Of a stretch of DNA of 64,000 bases, positions 33,044 through 41,214 are shown piece after piece. Every line of letters starts with the position of its first letter. Position 1 is the first letter of the stretch. The stretch comes from Curtobacterium flaccumfaciens pv. betae. GTDB lineage: Bacteria; Actinomycetota; Actinomycetes; Actinomycetales; Microbacteriaceae. The position numbers were made by a program, and so were the translations under genes. Location of the stretch: NCBI RefSeq assembly GCF_026241855.1, contig NZ_JAPJDC010000001.1, positions 372,001-436,000 of the forward strand, written 5' to 3'. The notes beneath the pieces were generated by a model. It was not told the origin of the DNA and made no database searches. It worked only from the letters and a program-made list of their open reading frames with translations.

Positions 33044-33387
33044 GCGCCGAGCCGGGCGTCCGCCGTGCCGTCGGAGACCGCCTCGACGACGTCATCCGGG
33101 CCTGCGAGGCGATCCGGCGCTACGTCGACGACGAGCGGCTGCCCGAGGACCTGGTGCACGACGCGGTCCGGATGCGCCTGGTCGAGATCGGTGAGGCCGT
33201 GCGGGTGCTCCCGGTCGGGGTCACCGCGAGCGAGCCCGGCATCCCGTGGTCGCGCGTGTCCGACCTGGGGGAGCGGCTGACCCGGCGGTACTTCGACACG
33301 ACGCGTGCGCTGGTGTTCGGCACCGCCCGCACCGACGTCCCGCACCTCGCCGACGCCGCGCGGCGGTTGCGCGCTGCCCACCCCTGA
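33040..33387 (+). CDS. HepT-like toxin (DUF86), catalytic motif altered
   Basis: A 115-residue helical protein of the HepT/DUF86 type, recognised by DRLDDVIRACEAIRRYVDDE, by AVRMRLVEIGEAVRVLP and by IPWSRVSDLGERLTRRYFDT. HepT RNases use an R-x4-6-H-x-Y motif in the last region. Here the aligned stretch is GERLTRRYF: the tyrosine remains but the arginine and histidine positions are Gly and Arg. So it may be a toxin with lost or altered RNase activity, or a different use of the fold. It starts at GTG 33040 inside the antitoxin stop. Confidence 0.75.
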   Translation: MSAEPGVRRAVGDRLDDVIRACEAIRRYVDDERLPEDLVHDAVRMRLVEIGEAVRVLPVGVTASEPGIPWSRVSDLGERLTRRYFDTTRALVFGTARTDVPHLADAARRLRAAHP

Positions 33388-33511
33388 CGGACGCGGGCAC
33401 GGACCGGGCGCGGCCACGTGCCCTGGGCGGACCACATGCCGGACTGGAGGCATGGATCACGACGTGCACCGAGCCTCCCGTCCGCCGTGTGGCCGGCCTC
33501 CGGACGACGCA

Positions 33512-33549
33512 GGACGGCCCCGTCTCGCCGAAGCGAGACGGGGCCGTCC
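33512..33549. terminator. 17-bp CGAA-loop terminator between hepT and chvE genes
   Basis: GGACGGCCCCGTCTCGC, loop CGAA, then the exact complement. It lies between the convergent toxin-antitoxin operon and the sugar ABC operon, 15 bases after the chvE stop, and can serve both. Confidence 0.9.
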
Positions 33550-33564
33550 GTGGTGCTGGGGAGA

Positions 33565-34668
33565 TCAGCCCTTCTTGGCGAGCTCCTCGAGGGTGTCGTT
33601 GCCCTTGTAGGCCTCGACGGCGTTGTCCTTGGTGACCAGGACCGGCGTGAGCTCGATCGCGGGGACCGTCTTCTTGCCGTTGTAGTTGTTCGTCTTGTCC
33701 ATCTTCGTGTCGGGCTTGTCGCCCTTCGACAGCGTGGAGACGAGGTCGACGGCCGCCTGGGCCTCCTTCGACGTGTCCTTGAAGATCGTCGAGTACTGCG
33801 TGCCCTGCATGATGAGCGGGATGGACGCGGTCTCCGAGTCCTGGCCCGTCACGACGGGGTTGTCCTTGCCGGCGGCCTTGGTCGCGGTGAGGATCGCACG
33901 GGCGAGGGTGTCGTTCGGCGACAGGACGCCGTCGAGCTCGGTGTCACCCGTGTAGTACTGCGAGAGCAGGTCGGTCATGCGCGACTGGGCCTTCTGCGCG
34001 AGCCAGCCCTGCGTGACGACCTTCTGGAACGTGGTCTGACCGGAGACGACCTTGATCGTGCCGTCGTCGATCTTCGGCTGCAGGACGTCCATCGCACCGT
34101 TGAAGAACACGGTCGCGTTGGCGTCGTCCGGCGAACCGGCGAAGAGCTCGACGTTGTACGGCTTGTCGCCCTTCTTCTCCTCGAGGCCCTTGAGCAGCGC
34201 CTCGGCCTGGAGCTGGCCGACCTTGAAGTTGTTGAACGCCACGTAGTAGTCGACGTTCTTCGTGTTCAGGATGTTGCGGTCCCAAGCGATGACGACGGCG
34301 CCACGGTCCTTGGCGGACTTGACCTGCGCGGTCAGCTGCGAACCGTCGGCGGCACCGATGATGACGGCCTTGGCGCCCTTGGTGATCATGCCCGAGATCT
34401 GCGACTGCTGGTCGGGGACCGGGTTGCCGGCGTTGGCGTACTGGATGTCGGCCTTGAAGCCGGCGTCCTCGATCGACTTCTTGAACGCGGCACCCGCGAG
34501 GACCCAGTTCTGCGAGGTCTTGGCCGGCAGGGCGACGCCGATGAGGTCGCCCTTCTTGATGCTGCTGGTGCTGCCGGCGTCGTCGGACGAGCCGCGTGCC
34601 GAGCAGCCGCTGAGGGCGAGGCCCGCGATGAGCGCCAGGCTGAGGCCGGCGACGATCTTCTTGCGCAT
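33565..34668 (-). CDS. chvE: Multiple-monosaccharide ABC transporter substrate-binding lipoprotein
   Basis: A 367-residue periplasmic-binding-protein-like lipoprotein (lipobox LALSGCSA, Cys22) of the ChvE/XylF group (peripla_BP_4). Family stretches: IGVALPAKTSQNWVLAGAAF, AVIIGAADGSQLTAQVK and DGVLSPNDTLARAILTA. It binds aldoses such as xylose, arabinose, galactose or glucose outside the cell and passes them to the permease. Third gene of the operon mmsA-mmsB-chvE, 62 bases after the permease. Controlled by the LacI regulator downstream, from matching operators. Confidence 0.87.
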   Translation of the reverse strand: MRKKIVAGLSLALIAGLALSGCSARGSSDDAGSTSSIKKGDLIGVALPAKTSQNWVLAGAAFKKSIEDAGFKADIQYANAGNPVPDQQSQISGMITKGAKAVIIGAADGSQLTAQVKSAKDRGAVVIAWDRNILNTKNVDYYVAFNNFKVGQLQAEALLKGLEEKKGDKPYNVELFAGSPDDANATVFFNGAMDVLQPKIDDGTIKVVSGQTTFQKVVTQGWLAQKAQSRMTDLLSQYYTGDTELDGVLSPNDTLARAILTATKAAGKDNPVVTGQDSETASIPLIMQGTQYSTIFKDTSKEAQAAVDLVSTLSKGDKPDTKMDKTNNYNGKKTVPAIELTPVLVTKDNAVEAYKGNDTLEELAKKG

Positions 34669-34730
34669 GTGATTGCTTTCTCTTCGTTGAGGAGGTGTGG
34701 GGCCGGAGCCCCGCTGTGGGGAGGGGTGAA

Positions 34731-36023
34731 CTAGGGGAGAGTGATCTTGTCCGGCTGGTCCTCGATGGACCGCGGCTGCTGGGCGGCCACCGTGTTCTGC
34801 TCGGTGTCCTTCCGCTGGAACTGCCGCATCATGCCGCCGATCAGCGACGGGCGTCCCTGCGACTTCGAGTAGACGTCGAAGGCGACGGCGACGAGCAGGA
34901 CCAGGCCGCGGATGATCTGCACCTGGTTGGACTCGAGGCCCATGAGCTGCAGACCGTTCGACAGCAGCGCCATCACGAGACCACCGATGATCGAGCCGGA
35001 GATCGTGCCGACACCACCGGCGACCGCCGCTCCACCGACGAACACGGCGGCGATCGCGTCGAGCTCCCAGCCGGTGCCGTCCGCGGGGCCCGAGGCGCCG
35101 GAGTAGGCGACGAACACCATGCCGGCGATCGCGGCGAGGACCGACATGTTCATCATGACGAAGAAGTTGACCCGCCGCGCCGAGACGCCGGACAGGATGG
35201 CTGCGTTGGCGTTGCCACCGACGGCGTAGACCTGGCGACCGAAGATCGTGTTCTTCGTGACGAAGCCGTAGACGATGGTCAGGATGCCGAGGATGATCGC
35301 GACGATCGGGACCGAGGTGCCGACCGGGCCGGCGCCGAACAGGTACGTGGCGACGAGCGTGACGGCGACCAGGATGCCGGTGCGGACGATCGAGACCCAC
35401 AGCGGCGGGACCTCGGCCTGCATCTTCCGACGGCGGGCACGGCCACGGGCCTCGATGATGATGAGCGCGAGGATCGTGACGAGGCCGATGAGCAGCGTGC
35501 CGTTGCTGAAGCCGAAGTCGGGGCCGAAGTCACCGAGGAAGCCGGCGCCGATCGGGGTGAAGGCGTCCGGGACGGGGACCGACGTCGAGTTGCCGATGAT
35601 CTGGTTCACACCACGGAAGATGAGCTGACCGGCCAGCGTCACGATGAAGGCCGGGACCTTCACGAACGCGACCCAGAAGCCCTGCCACGCACCGATCAGG
35701 GCACCGCACGCGAGACCCAGGATGATGGCGGCCCACACCGGGAAGTCCCACACGGCCATGGACTGCGCCACGACGATGCCGACGACCGCTGCGACCGACC
35801 CCACCGACAGGTCGATGTGCCCCGCGATGATGACCATGACCATGCCGAGCGCCAGGATCAGGATGTAGGAGTACTGCAGGAACAGGTTGATGACGTTGGT
35901 CGGCTCGAGGATGAGCCCGTTCGTCGTGATCGAGAAGAAGATCAGCAGCACGATGAGCGCGATGATCATGCCGTACTGGCCGATGCTGTTGCCCTTGCCG
36001 AAGAGCAGTTTCAGGTTGTTCAT
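34731..36023 (-). CDS. mmsB: Multiple-monosaccharide ABC transporter permease
   Basis: A 430-residue CUT2 permease with about ten to twelve helices. [16 protein letters not shown] is the characteristic N-terminal motif and [19 protein letters not shown] the cytoplasmic coupling loop; the long central region ([13 protein letters not shown]) is typical of the MmsB/XylH branch. The start overlaps the ATPase stop (ATGA). Works with 36020-37612 and 33565-34668. Confidence 0.88.
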   Translation of the reverse strand: MNNLKLLFGKGNSIGQYGMIIALIVLLIFFSITTNGLILEPTNVINLFLQYSYILILALGMVMVIIAGHIDLSVGSVAAVVGIVVAQSMAVWDFPVWAAIILGLACGALIGAWQGFWVAFVKVPAFIVTLAGQLIFRGVNQIIGNSTSVPVPDAFTPIGAGFLGDFGPDFGFSNGTLLIGLVTILALIIIEARGRARRRKMQAEVPPLWVSIVRTGILVAVTLVATYLFGAGPVGTSVPIVAIILGILTIVYGFVTKNTIFGRQVYAVGGNANAAILSGVSARRVNFFVMMNMSVLAAIAGMVFVAYSGASGPADGTGWELDAIAAVFVGGAAVAGGVGTISGSIIGGLVMALLSNGLQLMGLESNQVQIIRGLVLLVAVAFDVYSKSQGRPSLIGGMMRQFQRKDTEQNTVAAQQPRSIEDQPDKITLP

Positions 36024-37612
36024 GAGGCGGTGGCGCCCTTCCGCGCGGAGGTCATGCTGCGCATGAGCGATTCGGGATCGGCCTGGTCGGCCGGGAGGTC
36101 AGCGGTGATCTGGCCCTCGAAGATGGTGTAGATCCGGTCGGAGAGACCGAGGAGTTCGGGGAGCTCGGACGAGATGAGGATGATGCCCTTCCCCTCGGCG
36201 GCGAGCTGCTGGATGATCCCGTAGATCTCGAACTTGGCGCCCACGTCGATGCCGCGGGTGGGCTCGTCGAGGATCAGGATGTCCGGGTCGGTGAACATCC
36301 ACTTGGACAGGACGACCTTCTGCTGGTTGCCACCGGACAGCTTGCCGACGTTGTCCTCGACGCTCGGCACCTTCGTGCGGAGCATCTTGCGGTACTTCTC
36401 GGCGACCGAGTACTCCTCGAGCGAGTCGACGACACCGGCCTTCGAGATCTTCTTCAGGTCGGCGGCGACCGTCGAGCGCTTCACGGTGTCGAGCAGGTTC
36501 AGGCCGAGCGCCTTGCGGTCCTCGGAGACGTAGCCGAGGCCGTTCTCGATCGCCTGCTGGACGTTCGTGACCTTGATCTCGCGGCCGTCCTTGATGATCT
36601 GGCCGTCGAGCCAGGTGCCGTACGAGCGACCGAACAGGCTCATCGCGAGCTCGGTGCGTCCGGCGCCCATCAGGCCGGCGAAGCCGACGATCTCACCGCG
36701 GCGGACGTGGAAGTTCGAGGCCTTGCAGACCAGACGCGACGAGTCGAGCGGGTGCTGCACGGTCCAGTTGCGGACCTCGAAGAAGGTCTCGCCGATCTTC
36801 GGGGTGCGGTCGGGGAAGCGCGACTCGAGCGAGCGGCCGACCATGCCGCGGATGATGCGGTCCTCGTTGACGCCGTCCGCCTTGACGTTGAGCGTCTCGA
36901 TGGCCTTGCCGTCGCGGATGATCGTGATCTCGTCGGCGATCTGCTCGATCTCGTTGAGCTTGTGGCTGATGATGATGCTCGCGATGCCCTTGGCCTTCAG
37001 CCCGACGATCAGGTCGAGCAGGTGCTGCGAGTCGTTCTCGTTGAGCGCGGCGGTCGGCTCGTCGAGGATCAGGAGCTTGACGTCCTTGTGCAGGGCCTTC
37101 GCGATCTCGACGAGCTGCTGCTTGCCGACACCGAGGTTCTTGATCTGCGTGTCCGGGTCGTCGGCCAGGCCGACGCGGGCGAGCAGGTCCTGCGCACGCA
37201 GCTGCGCGGCGGTCCAGTTGATGACGCCACCGCGGCTCGGCTCGTTGCCCAGGAACAGGTTCTCGGTGATCGAGAGCTCCGGGATGAGCGCCAGCTCCTG
37301 GTGGATGATGACGATGCCGGCCTGCTCGGACTGCTTGATGTTCGAGAAGCGGACTTCTTCGCCCTCGTAGACGATCTCGCCGCTGTAGGTGCCGTACGGG
37401 TAGACGCCCGACAGGACCTTCATCAGGGTCGACTTGCCGGCGCCGTTCTCGCCGCAGATCGCGTGGATCTCGCCGGCACGGACGCTGAGGGAGACGTCGG
37501 CCAGCGCCTTCACACCAGGGAACTCCTTGGTGATCGAGCGCATCTCGAGGATCGTCTCGGGTGCGGTGATCGACCGGGTCTCGAGGCCGGTGTCGATCGG
37601 GGTTGACGCCAC
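36020..37612 (-). CDS. mmsA: Multiple-monosaccharide ABC transporter ATP-binding protein
   Basis: A 530-residue ATPase with two ABC domains, as in CUT2 transporters. Domain 1 has Walker [10 protein letters not shown], a signature near [14 protein letters not shown] and Walker [12 protein letters not shown]. Domain 2 has the degenerate Walker [11 protein letters not shown] usual for the family, signature [14 protein letters not shown] and Walker [18 protein letters not shown] 37612 is chosen because AAGGAG lies seven bases upstream. First gene of the operon, behind a TTGACA/TAAATT promoter with a LacI-type operator. Confidence 0.88.
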   Translation of the reverse strand: MASTPIDTGLETRSITAPETILEMRSITKEFPGVKALADVSLSVRAGEIHAICGENGAGKSTLMKVLSGVYPYGTYSGEIVYEGEEVRFSNIKQSEQAGIVIIHQELALIPELSITENLFLGNEPSRGGVINWTAAQLRAQDLLARVGLADDPDTQIKNLGVGKQQLVEIAKALHKDVKLLILDEPTAALNENDSQHLLDLIVGLKAKGIASIIISHKLNEIEQIADEITIIRDGKAIETLNVKADGVNEDRIIRGMVGRSLESRFPDRTPKIGETFFEVRNWTVQHPLDSSRLVCKASNFHVRRGEIVGFAGLMGAGRTELAMSLFGRSYGTWLDGQIIKDGREIKVTNVQQAIENGLGYVSEDRKALGLNLLDTVKRSTVAADLKKISKAGVVDSLEEYSVAEKYRKMLRTKVPSVEDNVGKLSGGNQQKVVLSKWMFTDPDILILDEPTRGIDVGAKFEIYGIIQQLAAEGKGIILISSELPELLGLSDRIYTIFEGQITADLPADQADPESLMRSMTSARKGATAS

Positions 37613-37736
37613 AGTGCATCTCCTTCTGCCGCTTCGGTGCGGCAGTGTGTTCGGGTGGTTCTGCTGCGGCAGCGAAAGCACAGGGGGCCTGTGTGGACTT
37701 CGTTGTCGCGTCCGGATCCGGCTCGGTGTGACGCTC

Positions 37737-37798
37737 ATGTGAACGGTCACATCGGCTGGACGGAGGCAATTTACGCACAGCCTCGGTGCGGCTGTCAA
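37737..37798 (-). promoter_or_regulatory. Promoter and LacI-type operator of the monosaccharide ABC operon
   Basis: Minus strand: -35 TTGACA (37798-37793), 19-base spacer, -10 TAAATT (37773-37768), then the operator ATGTGA-N4-TCACAT (37752-37737) just after the expected transcript start. This is the classic position for repression. A second near-identical operator precedes the lacI gene at 39274. Confidence 0.75.
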
Positions 37799-37907
37799 TT
37801 CGGATTGGTCGCGTTTTCGTAACGGCGTGCGTGATCCGGAGGGAACGTCCCCCGGGTTGGGGCCAGGGGCCCCGGGGGCGGGCGTTTCGTTGCGCGAATC
37901 CGCATGC

Positions 37908-37953
37908 GCGGACGGGAGGCCCGTGGCGGGCCAGCCACGGGCCTCCCGTCCGC
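37908..37953. repeat. Palindrome of the GGGAGGCCC family (copy 4)
   Basis: Perfect 20-base arms starting GCGGACGGGAGGCCCGTGGC around the six-base loop GGGCCA. The outer arms share GGACGGGAGGCCCG with the other copies; the inner part differs but still pairs. Located in the 605-base gap between the ABC operon and lacI. The rest of 37613-37907 holds the operon promoter and no gene that I can support. Confidence 0.8.
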
Positions 37954-38003
37954 TTCGTGGTCGCGTTCGGAGCCGCGCTCGCCGGTGCGCCGTGGCTGTG
38001 CGG

Positions 38004-38190
38004 TTCCGGGCGTGGCTGGTGCTTCCGGGCGTACCTGGTCGGAACTTCTTGGCAGGTATGCCCGTTCGTGGCAAGTACTGCGGGGCGGCCGGGTGGTTCC
38101 GGGCGTACCTGGTGGTTCCGGGCGTACCTGGTGTCTTCGGGCGTACCTGGTCGGAACTTCGTGGCAGGTATGCCCGTTCCTGGCAGGTAC
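38004..38190. repeat. Tandem/dispersed direct repeats downstream of lacI
   Basis: A unit of about 55-60 bases (starting GGGCGTACCTGGTCGGAACT) occurs at 38027 and again at 38139, 112 bases apart, with few differences. Between them the shorter core TTCCGGGCGTACCTGGT appears at 38098 and 38116, with a truncated relative at 38004. No reading frame or hairpin structure explains it. It directly follows the lacI stop. Confidence 0.75.
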
Positions 38191-38217
38191 TCGGGGCGTG
38201 GCGCGGCCCGAGGTGCG

Positions 38218-39237
38218 TCAGCGCGTGCGCGGCGCGCTGGTGGAGGCGCGCACGACCAGCTGCGGGACGATGTCGATCGGGCGGAGCAGTTCGCCCTCAC
38301 TCGGCAGCAGCAGGTCCACGCAGCGACGCCCGAGCTCGGCGAAGTCGACCTGCACCGTGGTGAGCGGCGGCCAGAAGTGCTTCGCCTCGGGGATGTCGTC
38401 GTAGCCGACCACGGACAGGTCTCCCGGGACGTCGAGCCCGTACGAGCGTGCCGCGTGCATCACCCCGAGCGCCATCTGGTCGTTCGAGCAGAAGATCGCG
38501 GTGCAGTCCCGCCACCGCAGCAGCTCACGGCCGGCGTGGTAGCCGAAGTCGGCGGTCCAGTCGCCCAGGATCGGTGGCGCGACGGCCATGTCGCGGTCGG
38601 ACATCTCGCGCAGGAACCCCTGCATGCGGGCGTCGGCCTCGATCCAGTCCTGTGGTCCGGCGATGTGCCGGACGTACTCGTGCCCCAGGTCGAGCAGATG
38701 CGCGGTCGCGAGTCGTGCGCCCTCCATCTGGTCCACCCACAGCGCCGTCGGATCCTCGCCGACGCTGGCGCGCATGGTGACGTAGGGAGTGCGGATGCCG
38801 AGCTCCGCGATCAGGTCGAAGACCCGCTGCTGGGGCGCGATGACGACGATGCCCTCGACGTCGAGGTCGAGCAGGTGCCCGAGTCCCTCACGCACGGCGG
38901 TGTCGGTCGCCTCGGCGATGTTCGCCGTCGTGACCGAGTAGCCGCGGAGCATCGCGGCGTCCTCGATCGCCTGTAGTGCCACGGCGGGACCGTAGTGGGC
39001 GCGGCGGGCCGTCAGGACGCCGATCGTGTGGGTCCGGCTCGTGACCAGGGCGCGTGCGGCCCGGTTCGGCCGGTACTGCAGCTGCTCCATGGCCGCCAGG
39101 ACCTTGTCGCGTGTCTCGGCCCGGATCGCATCCGAGTTGTTCAGCACCCGCGAGACGGTCTGGTGCGAGACGCCCGCGATCCGTGCGACGTCACGGATGC
39201 TGGGCGAACGCGGTTGCTGTGTCCGCGATGACGCCAT
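38218..39237 (-). CDS. LacI-family repressor of the monosaccharide ABC operon
   Basis: A 339-residue LacI/GalR regulator: HTH plus hinge helix at residues about 12-60 ([20 protein letters not shown] ... [11 protein letters not shown]), then a periplasmic-binding-like effector domain. Operators ATGTGA/TCACAT-type occur in front of both the ABC operon (37737) and this gene (39274), so it most likely represses both until a sugar binds. The ribosome site before ATG 39237 is weak. Confidence 0.88.
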   Translation of the reverse strand: MASSRTQQPRSPSIRDVARIAGVSHQTVSRVLNNSDAIRAETRDKVLAAMEQLQYRPNRAARALVTSRTHTIGVLTARRAHYGPAVALQAIEDAAMLRGYSVTTANIAEATDTAVREGLGHLLDLDVEGIVVIAPQQRVFDLIAELGIRTPYVTMRASVGEDPTALWVDQMEGARLATAHLLDLGHEYVRHIAGPQDWIEADARMQGFLREMSDRDMAVAPPILGDWTADFGYHAGRELLRWRDCTAIFCSNDQMALGVMHAARSYGLDVPGDLSVVGYDDIPEAKHFWPPLTTVQVDFAELGRRCVDLLLPSEGELLRPIDIVPQLVVRASTSAPRTR

Positions 39238-39273
39238 TGCTGCTCGTTTCCGCCCGGGCGTCGTGGCACATCG

Positions 39274-39308
39274 ATGTGCACGTTCACATTCCGGGCCAGA
39301 TCATTATG
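39274..39308 (-). promoter_or_regulatory. lacI promoter -10 and autoregulatory operator
   Basis: Minus strand: extended -10 TGCATAAT (CATAAT at 39308-39303), followed by the 16-base operator ATGTGAACGTGCACAT (39289-39274), 37 bases before the lacI start. Its arms match the operator at 37737. Confidence 0.7.
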
Positions 39309-39314
39309 CACGTC

Positions 39315-39349
39315 CGGCGGATCGACGCCACCTGTGCGTCGATCCGCCG
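39315..39349 (-). terminator. Terminator after corA
   Basis: CGGCGGATCGACGC and its exact complement form a 14-bp stem with a seven-base loop, six bases after the corA stop on the minus strand. Confidence 0.8.
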
Positions 39350-39354
39350 TCCAC

Positions 39355-40404
39355 TCAGAGCCAGTTGCGCTTGCGGAAGATCGCCCAGAGCACGCCCATC
39401 AGCAGGAGCATGCCGAGGATCGCGACCGGGTACCCGTAGTGCCAGTGCAGCTCGGGCATGTGGTCGAAGTTCATCCCGTACACACCGGCGATCAGGCCCG
39501 GTGCGAACAGGATCGCCGCCCACGACGAGATCTTCTTCACCTCCTCGCCCTGGCGGTGTGCTGCCCGGGCGAGTTGCCGGCTCTCCTCACCCTGGGCCAG
39601 GCTCGCGCTGGTCATCCGGCGCATCGCCTCGTTCTGCTCCTGCGACACCAGGGTGGCGTGCAGGGTCAGGGCGTTCTCGAGCAGGGCGCGGAACGAGTCG
39701 ACGCGCTCGGTGACGCGGAGCGCGTGGTCGTGCACATTGCGGAGTCGGTGCTGCACGTCGTCGTCCACGCCGTACTTGTCGGCGCCGCGGAGCAGCCCCG
39801 TGACCATCGCCGGCACCGGGGTGGTGGCGCGCTGGAACGCCAGGACCTCGCTGAGTAGCTGGTAGATGCGCTTCGAGACCCCGGGGTCGACCTGCCCGGC
39901 GAACAGCTGGTCCTCGACGGCGTCGATCTGCTCCTGCAGCACCTGGACGACGGGGCCGTAGCCGTCCACGACCTCGTTGAGCACAGCGGCGGTCACCGCC
40001 TCCGACCCCTTCGCCAGGAACTCCGGGTCCGCCTCGACCTGCGCCCGCAGCACCGCCAGGTCGGGTCGGGCGGCGTGCCGGACGCTCACGACGAAGTGGT
40101 CGCCGACGAACAGGTGCACCTCGCCGAACTCCACGGTGCCCTCGGACGGGTCGAACCAGGCCGGCCGGAGCACCAGGAACAGGGTGTCGCCGTAGCGCTC
40201 GAGCTTGGCGCGCTGGTGTCCCTTGCGGGCGTCCTCGACGGCGTTCTCGTGCAGGTCGAACTCGGTGGCGACGGCCTCGAGCTCGTGCGGGTCGGGCCGG
40301 AGCAGCCCGATCCACGTCAGGTCGCCACGAGCCGGTCGCGACAGGGTCGACGGAGACTCCACGCGGCGTCCCCGGACGTAGATCGCGTTGTCGATCAATG
40401 CCAT
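39355..40404 (-). CDS. corA: CorA-family magnesium/cobalt channel
   Basis: A 349-residue CorA protein: large cytoplasmic N-domain, long coiled helix (about 215-290), and two C-terminal membrane helices with the selectivity motif YGMNF (about 309-313) at the end of the first. The C-terminus is basic (FRKRNWL). It imports Mg2+ as a pentamer. ATG 40404 has GGAG eight bases upstream, buried in a hairpin (40410-40429). The roughly 150-base leader is highly structured, suggesting metal-responsive control. Confidence 0.9.
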   Translation of the reverse strand: MALIDNAIYVRGRRVESPSTLSRPARGDLTWIGLLRPDPHELEAVATEFDLHENAVEDARKGHQRAKLERYGDTLFLVLRPAWFDPSEGTVEFGEVHLFVGDHFVVSVRHAARPDLAVLRAQVEADPEFLAKGSEAVTAAVLNEVVDGYGPVVQVLQEQIDAVEDQLFAGQVDPGVSKRIYQLLSEVLAFQRATTPVPAMVTGLLRGADKYGVDDDVQHRLRNVHDHALRVTERVDSFRALLENALTLHATLVSQEQNEAMRRMTSASLAQGEESRQLARAAHRQGEEVKKISSWAAILFAPGLIAGVYGMNFDHMPELHWHYGYPVAILGMLLLMGVLWAIFRKRNWL

Positions 40405-40409
40405 GTGCG

Positions 40410-40549
40410 TGCTCCTTCGGTGGGGAGCAGCCGGGCGCGATGGCGCCCCGGAGGTGACCCGGGACGGGGCAGGGTCAGCGAGCGGGCGCGACGACCGACA
40501 CGGGCGGCCGGCCCGATCGAGGATGGTCACCCGACATCGCGCCTCACCT
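40410..40549 (-). promoter_or_regulatory. Structured corA leader with ribosome-site-sequestering hairpin, candidate riboswitch
   Basis: Reading the minus strand: AGGTGAGGC (40549-40541) resembles the first conserved block of the M-box magnesium riboswitch. P1 pairs GGCGCGATG (40543-40535) with CATCGCGCC (40442-40434). P2 pairs GGTGACC (40531-40525) with GGTCACC (40459-40453). TGCTCC (40429-40424) pairs with GGAGCA (40415-40410), hiding the Shine-Dalgarno GGAG. AGGTGA (40549-40544) could instead pair with TCACCT (40457-40452), excluding P2. Other M-box blocks were not recognised. Confidence 0.55.
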
Positions 40550-40650
40550 GCCCTTCTCGTCTCGTCCTGGCGGCGCCCGGAGCGCTGCCGACGGTCGAGC
40601 GTACGCCTGCGGCGCGGGTCCGACAACCCGTCGCGGCAGGCGCAGGAGCG

Positions 40651-41193
40651 TCAGCGCGTGACGTGCAGCCCAGCGGTCTCCAGCTCGGCGAGCTGCCACC
40701 CGAGCCACGGGCTCCAGGCGAACGGCGCGCCGGCGACGGCCTGCCTGAGAGAGTCCTCGGACACCCATGCCCACTCGGCGACCTCGTCGTCCGCGGGCGC
40801 CGGGGTGTCGTCGGTCACGGCGCGGAAGACGGGGCAGACCTCGTTCTCCACGATGCCCGAGGCGTCGACCGCGCGGTACCGGAACTCCGGCAGCACGACC
40901 TCGACGTCGCGCACGGTGATGCCGAGCTCGCGGGAGGCCCGACGGGCGATCGCGTCCTCGAAGGACTCGTCCGGACCGGGGTGGCCGCAGAAGGTGTTCG
41001 TCCACACCCCCGGCCAGGTCTTCTTCGACAGTGCTCGTCGGGTCACCAGGACGTCACCGTCGGTGTTCCGGACGTGGCACGAGAACGCCAGGTGCAGGGG
41101 CGTGTGGGCTGTGTGCACCGTGAACTTGTCCGCCGTGCCGATCGGGGTACGGTCGTCGGCCAGGAGCACCACGGATTCAGGGAAAGCGTTCAT
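40651..41193 (-). CDS. idi: Isopentenyl-diphosphate delta-isomerase, type 1
   Basis: A 180-residue Nudix-fold isomerase that interconverts IPP and DMAPP, feeding the carotenoid pathway. Catalytic Cys69 is in WTNTFCGHP, the Nudix-like helix is RRASRELGI, and the essential glutamate region is ENEVCPVF (116-123). ATG 41193 is divergent from crtE with only 21 bases between; the palindromic TAACCTA/TAGGTTA can provide -10 elements in both directions. Confidence 0.92.
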   Translation of the reverse strand: MNAFPESVVLLADDRTPIGTADKFTVHTAHTPLHLAFSCHVRNTDGDVLVTRRALSKKTWPGVWTNTFCGHPGPDESFEDAIARRASRELGITVRDVEVVLPEFRYRAVDASGIVENEVCPVFRAVTDDTPAPADDEVAEWAWVSEDSLRQAVAGAPFAWSPWLGWQLAELETAGLHVTR

Positions 41194-41202
41194 CTGTGTC
41201 GA

Positions 41203-41208
41203 TAGGTT
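41203..41208 (+). promoter_or_regulatory. Shared -10 region of the idi/crtE divergon
   Basis: TAGGTT lies six bases before the crtE ATG, giving a leaderless transcript; its reverse complement TAACCT reads toward idi. With so little space the two promoters must overlap and may be controlled together. Confidence 0.6.
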
Positions 41209-41214
41209 AGGCCA

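Noticed and set aside
38004..38190. CRISPR array
   Set aside because: Repeats differ in length and spacing, spacers are not regular, and no cas genes are present.
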